Shown: positions 1-5,622, counted from the first letter of the stretch. The stretch: DNA of 5,916 nucleotides from Rhizobacter sp. (GCA_014380155.1 JACMKJ010000438.1:1-5916); one strand, 5' to 3'. Numbers and translations are program-made. Notes: generated by a model not told the origin, from the sequence alone.

Positions 1-420
1 ATGGGACACGCCGCCACCAAGCGCCCGCATGAAATCTCAGGCGGCATGAAGCAGCGTGTGGGCATTGCCCGTGCACTGGCCATGGAGCCCAAGGTGCTGC
101 TGATGGACGAGCCCTTCGGCGCACTCGACGCGCTGACCCGCGCTCACCTGCAAGACGAGCTGCTGAAGATCGTGGCGCGCACCCACAGCACGGTGGTGAT
201 GGTGACCCACGATGTCGACGAAGCCGTGCTCTTGTCCGACCGCATCGTGATGATGACCAACGGCCCGGCCGCCACCATCGGCGAGATCTTGTCCATCGAA
301 TTGCCGCGCCCGCGCAACCGCGTGGAGCTGGCCGAAGAATCGCATTACGTGCACTACCGCAAGGAAGTGCTCGACTTCCTCTACACCCGACACGGGCACG
401 TGGAAAAAGTCGCTGCTTGA
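1..420 (+). CDS. nrtD: ABC transporter ATP-binding protein, nitrate type (3' part)
   Basis: This is the C-terminal 139 residues of an ABC ATPase that energises uptake of a small anion, most likely nitrate, from the cytoplasmic side of the inner membrane. Visible in order are the ABC signature ISGGMKQR (residues 12-19), Walker B LLMDEP with catalytic Glu37 (33-38), the D-loop GALD (40-43) and the switch His70 in VTHDVDEA. Walker A and the Q-loop lie before the window, so the ATG at base 1 is almost certainly an internal codon rather than the start. The tail ending YRKEVLDFLYTRHGHVEK resembles the NrtD subunit of nitrate transporters, but SsuB/TauB (sulfonate, taurine) ATPases share the core motifs and cannot be excluded. 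The stop is TGA at 418-420. The gene points away from the isc operon's direction and appears to be the last gene of its own operon. Confidence 0.8.
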   Translation: MGHAATKRPHEISGGMKQRVGIARALAMEPKVLLMDEPFGALDALTRAHLQDELLKIVARTHSTVVMVTHDVDEAVLLSDRIVMMTNGPAATIGEILSIELPRPRNRVELAEESHYVHYRKEVLDFLYTRHGHVEKVAA

Positions 421-456
421 TTGGTTGAGTGAGGTGAGTGAGTGAGGGAGCGCCGC

Positions 457-575
457 AGGCCTGAGGGGGCCGGCGGCACACAGGCCAGGGCAAGAACTTC
501 GCCCTGGCCCCTGTCATCCATCGAAACAGTCGAGATCGCCACCCCCTGGCCGGCAAAGCCCTCAAGGCCTGAGGG
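457..575. repeat. 11-base direct repeat AGGCCTGAGGG, two copies
   Basis: AGGCCTGAGGG occurs at 457-467 and again at 565-575, 108 bases apart. The first seven bases, AGGCCTG, recur a third time at 742-748, between the sigma-54 promoter and the predicted start. The second copy forms the 3' arm of a 6-bp hairpin (559-564 with 570-575). Repeats this short can arise by chance in GC-rich DNA, and no function is evident. Confidence 0.35.
480..514 (+). other. strong stem-loop 60 bases after nrtD
   Basis: GGCCAGGGC (483-491) pairs perfectly with GCCCTGGCC (501-509) around a 9-base loop. ACA/TGT extends it by 3 bp across a 2-base bulge. It lies about 60 bases after the nrtD stop and probably protects or marks the 3' end of that transcript. 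No T-tract follows on either strand, so it does not meet the definition of an intrinsic terminator. Confidence 0.55.
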
Positions 576-603
576 AAGGACGTGGAGATTTCAGTCCCCG
601 CGG

Positions 604-610
604 TGGTGCA
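604..610 (+). promoter_or_regulatory. possible NtrC half-site TGGTGCA
   Basis: TGGTGCA equals the right half of the NtrC consensus (TGCACCA-N3-TGGTGCA). The left half here is poor, with about three of seven bases matching. It sits about 140 bases upstream of the predicted RpoN start, a usual enhancer distance. A 7-base match alone is weak, and this entry is only meaningful together with the promoter at 725-740. Confidence 0.2.
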
Positions 611-724
611 TGGGCGCCCAGACAGCGCGGCCCGTGCGTGGAAACCCCCTGCTGTCATCAATTTGTGCTGGAACGCCTACCCGGCATGGAGTGCGCGGAT
701 GGCTCAGTTCGGCTGGGGACGAGC

Positions 725-740
725 AGGCACGGTGCTTGCA
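725..740 (+). promoter_or_regulatory. near-consensus sigma-54 (RpoN) promoter
   Basis: AGGCACG, four bases, then TTGCA matches the RpoN consensus TGGCACG-N4-TTGCW at 11 of 12 specified positions; only the first T is replaced by A. The invariant GG (726-727, -25/-24) and GC (738-739, -13/-12) are present with the required 10-base spacing. With C739 at -12 the start falls at about 751 (750-752). No protein gene begins downstream on this strand. The next feature is a strong terminator, so the promoter points to a short untranslated RNA. RpoN promoters need an enhancer-binding activator; with a nitrate transporter next door, NtrC is the natural guess but is not shown. Confidence 0.6.
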
Positions 741-750
741 AAGGCCTGTA

Positions 751-848
751 CGGCAAAAGCAATGCGATGCGATTGCCGACTGTCTCCTCAGTAGGGCCCC
801 GGCCCTTTCATACAACCTCCTGACTTCGCGGTCAGGGGGTCTTTTTTT
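751..848 (+). ncRNA. candidate RpoN-dependent small RNA (~98 nt)
   Basis: The 5' end is set by the predicted sigma-54 start and the 3' end by the T-tract of the terminator. By eye it folds into four stem-loops. SL1 (751-778) pairs CGGCAA with TTGCCG and has an inner GCA/TGC. SL2 (779-792) pairs ACTG with CAGT around the loop TCTCCT. SL3 (793-806) pairs AGGGC with GCCCT around CCCG. Then comes a 9-base linker and the terminator hairpin (815-840). SL1 to SL3 abut without spacers. The SL2 loop UCUCCU could pair with Shine-Dalgarno sequences, and the U7 tail would suit Hfq. No open frame with a good start lies inside it. The alternative is that it is merely the distal 3' UTR of nrtD. The known parallel in kind is the RpoN/NtrC-dependent sRNA NrsZ of Pseudomonas; no homology to it is claimed. 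Confidence 0.5.
815..848 (+). terminator. intrinsic terminator facing the 3' end of fdx
   Basis: ACCTCCTGAC (815-824) pairs with GTCAGGGGGT (831-840), giving ten base pairs with one G-U, around the loop TTCGCG. C and seven T (842-848) follow. The orientation is + only: on the other strand the hairpin is preceded by A and followed by TGTATG, so it lacks a T-tract there. The T-tract ends 3 bases before the fdx stop codon, so it stops + strand transcription just before it would run antisense into the isc operon. Confidence 0.88.
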
Positions 849-851
849 GGC

Positions 852-1190
852 TCAGTGTTTTTCTTTCGCGTGATTGATCGAGTACTTGGGGATCTCGATG
901 GTCACGTCCTCTTGCGCCAGGATCGCCTGACAAGACAGGCGTGAACTGGGCTCCAGGCCCCAGGCGCGATCCAGCAGGTCTTCTTCGACCTCGTCGATCT
1001 CACCCAGCGACTTGAACCCATCGCGCACCACCACGTGGCAGGTGGTGCAAGCCGCGCTCATCTCGCAGGCGTGTTCGATCTCGATGTCGTGTTCCAGCAG
1101 CGCCTCGCAAAGAGAGGTGCCAGGAGTCGCCTCGATCTGCGCGCCGTTGGGGCAGTACTCGGGGTGGGGGAGTATCTTGATGATGGGCAT
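852..1190 (-). CDS. fdx: ISC-type [2Fe-2S] ferredoxin
   Basis: This is a 112-residue adrenodoxin-like ferredoxin that supplies electrons to IscS/IscU during cluster assembly. The cluster ligands are Cys42, Cys48, Cys51 (C-x5-C-x2-C) and Cys87, at exactly the E. coli Fdx positions. WGLEPSSRLSCQ and the C-terminal PKYSINHA are also family hallmarks. I chose the ATG at 1190 (MPIIKILPH) because it matches the E. coli start and leaves a 7-base gap after hscA. A GTG at 1214 would add eight residues inside hscA and has no homologous support. The Shine-Dalgarno is poor (GAAGAAG about 12 bases upstream, or GAG about 6), suggesting translational coupling to hscA. The accessory Cys46 of E. coli Fdx is Ala here; Cys13 and Cys28 are extra, non-ligand cysteines. 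It is the last gene of the operon, with no iscX after it. Confidence 0.96.
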   Translation of the reverse strand: MPIIKILPHPEYCPNGAQIEATPGTSLCEALLEHDIEIEHACEMSAACTTCHVVVRDGFKSLGEIDEVEEDLLDRAWGLEPSSRLSCQAILAQEDVTIEIPKYSINHAKEKH

Positions 1191-1197
1191 GGCGTAC

Positions 1198-3054
1198 TCA
1201 GACTTCTTCGACACGCCGGCCGGCCAGGGCCTGGCGAATGCCGCGGTTCATGCGTTCGGCCGCGAAGGCCTCGGTGCCTTTGGCCAGGGCTTCGACCGCC
1301 GTGTCGATGGCAGCGTGGTCTTCGCTCAGTTGAATGGTTTCGAGTGACGCCAGCAACGCTTGAATGCTGGCCTGCTCGTCGGCACTGAGCAAGTCACCGT
1401 CGGCCACCAATGCGGCACGTGTGGCCAAGAGCATGCGCTCGGCTTCGACACGCGACTCGCGCAGGCTGCGCGCGCGCATGTCGACTTCAGCGGTCGTGAA
1501 ACTCTCGGTCAGCATGCGCGCCACTTCATCGTCCGACAGCCCATAGCTCGGCTTGACGGTGATCGCGGCCTCCACGCCCGAGCCTTCTTCGCGCGCGCTC
1601 ACGGCCAGCAGACCGTCGGCATCGACCTGAAAGCTCACGCGAATGCGTGCGGCCCCGGCCACCATCGGCGGGATGCCGCGCAGCTCAAAACGTGCCAATG
1701 AGCGGCAATCGCTCACCAGCTCGCGCTCGCCCTGCACCACATGGATGGCCAAGGCGGTCTGGCCGTCCTTGAAGGTGGTGAAGTCTTGTGCACGCGCCGT
1801 GGGGATGGTGCTGTTGCGCGGGATGATGCGTTCGACCAGGCCACCCATGGTCTCAAGCCCCAGCGACAAGGGGATCACGTCGAGCAGCAACAACTCGTCG
1901 GCACCTGCATTGCCGGCCAGCGCATTGGCCTGAATGGCGGCGCCCAGCGCGACCACTTCGTCGGGGTTGAGATTGGTCAGCGGTGTCTTGCCGAAGAACT
2001 CGCCCACCGCCGTTTGCACCTGCGGCATGCGGGTCGAGCCACCGACCATCACCACACCTTGCACATCATCCTTGGCCGCCTTGGCATCGCGCAGCACCTT
2101 GCGCAACGCGCCCAGGGTGCGGCTGATCAGCTCGTGTGTGAGCGACTCGAACTCGGCGCGCGTCACCCGAACAGACAGCTCACCGCTCGCCAGCGGGCAA
2201 GCCAAGGTGGCATGGTCGGTGGCCGAGAGTTTTTCTTTCGCCGCCCGCGCCGCCACCAGCACGGCGCGCTTGTCTTGCGGCGTGGTGGCTTCCTGACCGC
2301 TTTGGCTCAAGGCCCAATCGGCAAGCAGGCGATCGAAGTCATCACCCCCCAGCGCCGAGTCGCCGCCGGTGGCGACCACCTCGAACACACCCTGGCTCAG
2401 GCGCAAAAGCGATATGTCGAAGGTGCCGCCGCCGAGGTCGTACACCGCGTACAGGCCTTGGGAGCCGTTCTCGAGGCCGTAAGCAATGGCGGCGGCCGTG
2501 GGCTCGTTGATCAGGCGCAGCACGTTGAGGCCGGCCAGTTGCGCGGCGTCTTTGGTGGCTTGTCGCTGTGCGTCGTCGAAGTAGGCCGGGACGGTGATCA
2601 CCACACCGAACAGGTCATCGGCAAAAGTGTCTTCAGCGCGGTAGCGCAAGGTGGCCAAAATTTCGGCCGACACCTCGACGGGTGACTTGATGCCGTCGAC
2701 CGTGCGCAACTGCACCATGCCGGGCACGTCGACAAAGTCGTACGGCAGCTTCTCGCGCTGCGCAATGTCGGCCAACCCACGGCCCATGAATCGTTTGACC
2801 GACACGATGGTGTTGCGCGGGTCGGTGGCGGCTTCCATCAAGGCGTCATGCCCGATCTGGCGGCGGCCGCCTTCAAGGTAGCGCACCGCCGAAGGCAGGA
2901 TCACGTGGCCACTGGCATCGGGCAGGCACTCGGCCACACCGCTGCGCACCGCAGCCACCAGCGAATGGGTGGTGCCGAGGTCGATGCCGACGGCAATGCG
3001 GCGCTGGTGCGGGTCGGGGCTGCCGCCGGGTTCTGAAATCTGAAGCAAGGCCAT
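1198..3054 (-). CDS. hscA: Fe-S assembly chaperone HscA (Hsp70 family)
   Basis: This 618-residue specialised Hsp70 (E. coli HscA is 616) binds the LPPVK loop of IscU and, using ATP with HscB, drives transfer of the cluster to acceptor proteins in the cytoplasm. The nucleotide-binding domain shows phosphate-1 GIDLGTTHSLV (23-33), TVPAYFDDAQRQATKDAA (154-171), NEPTAAAIAYG (183-193), phosphate-2 YDLGGGTFDIS (205-215) and the adenosine motif VVMVGGSTRMP (334-344). The interdomain linker LLLLDVIP is at 388-395. The substrate-binding domain (GLETMGG, RGIPPM) and a helical lid follow. The N-terminus MALLQISEP is the same as in E. coli HscA, supporting the ATG at 3054. It starts 8 bases after the hscB stop with only a weak ribosome site. 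His30 stands where DnaK has Asn in GTTNS, and no other key residue is altered. Confidence 0.97.
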   Translation of the reverse strand: MALLQISEPGGSPDPHQRRIAVGIDLGTTHSLVAAVRSGVAECLPDASGHVILPSAVRYLEGGRRQIGHDALMEAATDPRNTIVSVKRFMGRGLADIAQREKLPYDFVDVPGMVQLRTVDGIKSPVEVSAEILATLRYRAEDTFADDLFGVVITVPAYFDDAQRQATKDAAQLAGLNVLRLINEPTAAAIAYGLENGSQGLYAVYDLGGGTFDISLLRLSQGVFEVVATGGDSALGGDDFDRLLADWALSQSGQEATTPQDKRAVLVAARAAKEKLSATDHATLACPLASGELSVRVTRAEFESLTHELISRTLGALRKVLRDAKAAKDDVQGVVMVGGSTRMPQVQTAVGEFFGKTPLTNLNPDEVVALGAAIQANALAGNAGADELLLLDVIPLSLGLETMGGLVERIIPRNSTIPTARAQDFTTFKDGQTALAIHVVQGERELVSDCRSLARFELRGIPPMVAGAARIRVSFQVDADGLLAVSAREEGSGVEAAITVKPSYGLSDDEVARMLTESFTTAEVDMRARSLRESRVEAERMLLATRAALVADGDLLSADEQASIQALLASLETIQLSEDHAAIDTAVEALAKGTEAFAAERMNRGIRQALAGRRVEEV

Positions 3055-3062
3055 GGTGTCGT

Positions 3063-3581
3063 CTATTGTCCCAGCGCTTCCAGGCGACCATCGACGTCGT
3101 TGGCAAAGCGCTCCACAAACATGAGGGCTCTGACCTGCTGCGACGCTGCGCTGTAGTCGCGCTGCTCATCGAGGGTGCCCTGAAGTTGCTCCAGCGCCTG
3201 CCTGCGGTGGGTGGTCACGGCGTCGGCCAGCGACTCGATGTCGCTCAGCAAGGTCGCCTCGTCCAGGGCTTCGCGCCATTCCATCTGTTGCACCAGAAAA
3301 CCAGGTGGCATGGCGGTATTGCTCTCGGAGTTGATCGCCGCGCCGTTCAGTTCGCACAGGTAGGCCGCGCGTTTCAGCGGGTCTTTCATGCGTTGGTAGG
3401 CCTCGTTCACCCGCACCGCCCACTGCATCGCAATGCGTTGCGATGCGGCTCCTTCGGCGGCAAAACGATCTGGGTGCACCTGCGCCTGAAGCTCACGCCA
3501 GCGCGTGTCGACGAGGGGGTGGTCTTGTGCAAATCGCCGGGGCAGGCCCAGCAGGGTGAAGTCGTCGTCGTCCAGCTTCAC
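3063..3581 (-). CDS. hscB: Fe-S assembly co-chaperone HscB (J-protein)
   Basis: This 172-residue J-type co-chaperone (E. coli HscB is 171) delivers IscU to HscA and stimulates its ATPase. The J domain occupies about residues 4-75, with the invariant HPD at 36-38 (QVHPDRF) and the NEAYQRMKDPLKRAAYL helix that is usual in HscB. A linker (MPPGFLVQQMEWREALDEA) leads to the C-terminal three-helix IscU-binding domain. The start is GTG at 3581: an in-frame TGA lies five codons upstream and no ATG intervenes, and a weak GAG sits 6 bases before it. The Asp-rich residues 4-7 are a minor oddity. It follows iscA after 66 bases that contain an own-strand intrinsic terminator, so its expression may be lower than that of iscRSUA. 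Confidence 0.95.
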   Translation of the reverse strand: MKLDDDDFTLLGLPRRFAQDHPLVDTRWRELQAQVHPDRFAAEGAASQRIAMQWAVRVNEAYQRMKDPLKRAAYLCELNGAAINSESNTAMPPGFLVQQMEWREALDEATLLSDIESLADAVTTHRRQALEQLQGTLDEQRDYSAASQQVRALMFVERFANDVDGRLEALGQ

Positions 3582-3598
3582 GACAATCTCGATTCGTC

Positions 3599-3629
3599 AA
3601 AAAACAAAGGCGCGACCGAAGCCGCGCCT
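3599..3629 (-). terminator. intrinsic terminator/attenuator inside the isc operon
   Basis: Read on the minus strand, AGGCGCGGC (3629-3621) pairs with GTCGCGCCT (3616-3608). That gives nine base pairs with one G-U, closed by a C(UUCG)G tetraloop, followed by TTGTTTTTT (3607-3599). On the plus strand the same wobble becomes an A-C mismatch and no T-tract follows, so the signal is directed along the operon. It begins 18 bases after the iscA stop and ends 17 bases before the hscB start. No promoter is visible between it and hscB. Confidence 0.85.
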
Positions 3630-3647
3630 GCAAGAGACAGCCCGGGC

Positions 3648-3971
3648 TCAGACCCGGAACGATTCACCGCAACCGCAGCGGTCTTTTTCACGCGGGTTGT
3701 GAAACTTGAAGCCTTCGTTCAAGCCTTCACGCACGAAATCGAGCTCGGTGCCGTCAAGGTAAGGCAGGCTCTTGGGGTCGATCAGCACCTTGACGCCATG
3801 GCCTTCGAAGACCACGTCTTCAGGCGCCACGTCGTCGGCGTATTCGAGCTTGTAAGCCAGGCCCGAGCAGCCGGTGGTCTTGACACCCAGGCGCACTCCC
3901 ACGCCCTTGCCGCGCTTGGTGATGTAGCGGGACACATGACGTGCCGCAGCTTCTGTCAGCGTGACCGCCAT
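3648..3971 (-). CDS. iscA: A-type Fe-S carrier IscA
   Basis: This 107-residue protein is identical in length to E. coli IscA. It carries iron or an Fe-S cluster from the scaffold to apo-proteins. The three A-type ligands are in place: Cys35 in TTGCSGLAY, and Cys99 and Cys101 in the terminal CGCGESF. GVKVLIDPKSL and LDFVREGLNEGFKF are hallmarks of the IscA branch as opposed to ErpA or SufA, and the operon position agrees. It starts two bases after the iscU stop (TGA-AC-ATG), with an AAGAAGG sequence inside the end of iscU serving as the probable ribosome site, so the two are likely translationally coupled. An intrinsic terminator follows 18 bases after its stop. Confidence 0.97.
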   Translation of the reverse strand: MAVTLTEAAARHVSRYITKRGKGVGVRLGVKTTGCSGLAYKLEYADDVAPEDVVFEGHGVKVLIDPKSLPYLDGTELDFVREGLNEGFKFHNPREKDRCGCGESFRV

Positions 3972-3973
3972 GT

Positions 3974-4360
3974 TCAGTGAGCCTTCTTGGCCTTGTAATC
4001 ATTCACGGCGGCTTTGATGGCATCTTCGGCCAGGATGGAGCAGTGAATCTTCACCGGCGGCAGCGCCAGCTCTTCGGCGATGTGGGTGTTCTTGATCGTC
4101 AGTGCTTCATCGAGGGACTTGCCCTTGACCCACTCGGTGACCAACGAGCTCGAGGCAATCGCCGAGCCGCAGCCGTAGGTCTTGAACTTGGCGTCTTCGA
4201 TCAGGCCAGTGACGGGGTTCACCTTGATCTGCAGCTTCATAACGTCGCCGCAAGCGGGTGCACCAACCATACCGGTGCCCACGGTGTCATCACCCTTTTC
4301 GAACGAACCCACATTGCGCGGGTTCTCGTAATGCTCAACCACTTTTTCGCTGTATGCCAT
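3974..4360 (-). CDS. iscU: Fe-S cluster assembly scaffold IscU
   Basis: This 128-residue scaffold, the same length as in E. coli, is where [2Fe-2S] and [4Fe-4S] clusters are built from IscS-derived sulfur. The ligands Cys37, Cys64 and Cys107 are present, with Asp39 (ACGDVM, the residue that influences cluster release) and His106. LPPVK at 100-104 is the HscA recognition motif. GMVGAPACGD and YGCGSAIASSSLVTEW are essentially invariant family sequences. One extra residue relative to E. coli lies in the 48-52 turn (NPVTG). The start at 4360 has the best Shine-Dalgarno of the operon (GGAG, 7 bases upstream), 21 bases after iscS. That fits a need for many copies of the scaffold. Confidence 0.98.
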   Translation of the reverse strand: MAYSEKVVEHYENPRNVGSFEKGDDTVGTGMVGAPACGDVMKLQIKVNPVTGLIEDAKFKTYGCGSAIASSSLVTEWVKGKSLDEALTIKNTHIAEELALPPVKIHCSILAEDAIKAAVNDYKAKKAH

Positions 4361-4365
4361 GTCAG

Positions 4366-4371
4366 TTCTCC
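4366..4371 (-). promoter_or_regulatory. strong ribosome binding site of iscU
   Basis: GGAGAA on the minus strand, with GGAG 7 bases before the iscU ATG at 4360, decides that start. It is clearly stronger than the sites before iscS, hscB, hscA and fdx, so IscU may be the most translated product of the operon. Confidence 0.7.
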
Positions 4372-4381
4372 AAAACGGGGT

Positions 4382-5602
4382 TCAGTGCGCCGACCATTGG
4401 ATCGTGCTGATGTCGATGCCATCCTTGTGCATCTCCCACAGCGGCGACAAATCGCGCAGCTTGGCCACGCGGTCTTTCAGCGTGGTGATCACGTAGTCGA
4501 TTTCTTCCACGGTGGTGAAGCGACCAATGGTCATGCGCAGCGACGAGTGCGCCAGTTCATCGCTTCGGCCCAGGGCGCGCAGCACGTAGCTGGGCTCCAG
4601 GCTGGCCGAGGTGCAGGCCGAGCCCGACGAGACCGCAATGCCCTTGATGCCCATGATCAGCGACTCGCCTTCGACAAAGTTGAACGACATGTTCACGTTG
4701 TGCGGCACACGCTGCGTCGGGTGGCCATTGAGGAAGGTTTGTTCGATGCCGGAAAGCCCGGCAATCAAACGCTGCTGCAGCATGCGGATGCGCTCGTTCT
4801 CGACGCCCATCTCTTCTCGGGCGATGCGGAAAGCCTCGCCCATGCCAATGATCTGGTGCGTGGCCAGCGTGCCCGAGCGCATGCCGCGCTCATGGCCGCC
4901 ACCGTGCATCTGCGCTTCGATCCGCACACGCGGCTTGCGTCGCACGTACAGCGCGCCAATGCCCTTGGGGCCGTAGGTCTTGTGCGAGGCCAGGCTCACC
5001 AGATCGACAGGCAAGGTGGTCAGGTCGATCGCCACCTTGCCGGTGGCTTGCGCTGCGTCGACGTGGAAGATGATGCCGCGCTCACGGCACATCGTACCGA
5101 TGGCAGTGATGTCTTGAATCACACCGATCTCGTTGTTGACGAAGAGCACCGACACCAGGATGGTGTCTGCACGCAAGGCGGCCTTGAGCTTCTCGAGATC
5201 GACCAGGCCGTCTTCCTGCACATCGAGGTAGGTGACCTCGAAGCCCTGGCGCTCCAGCTCACGCATGGTGTCGAGCACGGCCTTGTGCTCGGTTTTCAGC
5301 GTGATGAGGTGCTTGCCACGTGTCTTGTAGAACTGAGCCGCGCCTTTGAGGGCAAGGTTGATCGACTCGGTGGCGCCCGACGTCCAGACGATCTCGCGCG
5401 GGTCGGCGTTGACCAGGCTGGCGACCTGTTCACGCGCCTTCTCGACAGCGGCCTCCGCTTCCCAACCCCAGGCATGGCTGCGTGATGCCGGGTTGCCGAA
5501 ATGTTCGCGCAACCACGGAATCATCGCGTCCACCACGCGCTGGTCGACCGGCGTGGTGGCGCCATAGTCCATGTAAATCGGGAAGTGCGGGCTCATGTCC
5601 AT
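4382..5602 (-). CDS. iscS: cysteine desulfurase IscS
   Basis: This 406-residue PLP enzyme (E. coli IscS is 404) converts L-cysteine to alanine and carries the sulfur as a persulfide to IscU and other acceptors such as tRNA-thiolation partners. It shows the class-V aminotransferase fold. His106 (TEHKAVLD) stacks on PLP, Asp182 and Gln185 (HVDAAQATGK) contact the cofactor, and Lys208 (SLASHKTYGPKG) forms the Schiff base. The catalytic Cys330 sits in the long mobile loop SSGSACTSASLEPSYVL typical of group I enzymes (IscS/NifS, not SufS). The C-terminus LSPLWEMHKDGIDIS matches housekeeping IscS and is used in IscU docking. The ATG at 5602 (MDMSPHFPIYMDYG) is chosen, but the ATG at 5596 is equally possible. 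Neither has a clear Shine-Dalgarno, and the gene lies only 20 bases after iscR. Confidence 0.97.
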   Translation of the reverse strand: MDMSPHFPIYMDYGATTPVDQRVVDAMIPWLREHFGNPASRSHAWGWEAEAAVEKAREQVASLVNADPREIVWTSGATESINLALKGAAQFYKTRGKHLITLKTEHKAVLDTMRELERQGFEVTYLDVQEDGLVDLEKLKAALRADTILVSVLFVNNEIGVIQDITAIGTMCRERGIIFHVDAAQATGKVAIDLTTLPVDLVSLASHKTYGPKGIGALYVRRKPRVRIEAQMHGGGHERGMRSGTLATHQIIGMGEAFRIAREEMGVENERIRMLQQRLIAGLSGIEQTFLNGHPTQRVPHNVNMSFNFVEGESLIMGIKGIAVSSGSACTSASLEPSYVLRALGRSDELAHSSLRMTIGRFTTVEEIDYVITTLKDRVAKLRDLSPLWEMHKDGIDISTIQWSAH

Positions 5603-5622
5603 GGCAGTAGGCTAAGAACGAG

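Larger units (their letters stand above)
421..724. other. non-coding stretch between nrtD and the sigma-54 promoter
   Basis: No protein gene is convincing here. Short open frames in both directions have no recognisable family, no good ribosome binding site and low-complexity Arg/Pro/Ala-rich translations. The stretch begins with GAGT/GTGA-like purine repeats (about 425-448). It then holds a stem-loop (480-514), an 11-base direct repeat (457-467 and 565-575) whose second copy forms a hairpin at 559-575, and a palindrome TGGGCGCCCA near 611-620. Bases 604-610 read TGGTGCA, which matches one half of the NtrC operator. Bases 657-668 are an unusually AT-rich island. I infer that the 3' half is regulatory DNA for the promoter at 725-740. 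Confidence 0.6.

Noticed and set aside
480..514. Intrinsic terminator for nrtD
   Set aside because: The stem is strong, but no T-tract follows on either strand, so it is recorded only as a stem-loop.
693..778. tRNA-like GGCTCAGTTCGG resembling a D-arm
   Set aside because: No 7-bp acceptor stem, no 5-bp anticodon stem with a 7-base loop and no GTTCRA T-loop follow at the required distances.
751..848. Known housekeeping RNA (6S, SRP 4.5S, tmRNA)
   Set aside because: The hallmark sequences are absent: no GGAAGGAAGCAGC-like SRP loop and no tmRNA tRNA-like ends. At about 98 nt it is also too short for 6S or tmRNA.
442..873. 143-codon open frame (+) and shorter frames in the nrtD-fdx gap
   Set aside because: The translation is low-complexity with no family resemblance, there is no good ribosome site, and the frame runs through the sigma-54 promoter, the terminator hairpin and its T-tract into fdx.
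852..1214. Longer Fdx starting at GTG 1214
   Set aside because: The eight extra residues have no counterpart in Fdx proteins and would be read from inside the hscA end. The ATG at 1190 aligns exactly with E. coli Fdx, including ligand numbering.
1741..2685. 314-codon open frame on the + strand
   Set aside because: It lies wholly antisense to hscA, whose codons and motifs are fully conserved. Long antisense frames are common in GC-rich genes, and the His/Gln/Arg-rich translation is typical of such shadows.
3066..3980. 304-codon open frame on the + strand
   Set aside because: It is antisense across hscB and iscA and through the internal terminator, with no recognisable domain.
3977..5485. 502-codon open frame on the + strand
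   Set aside because: It is antisense to iscU and iscS, both of which are intact highly conserved genes. The His/Asp/Arg-rich translation has no family resemblance.
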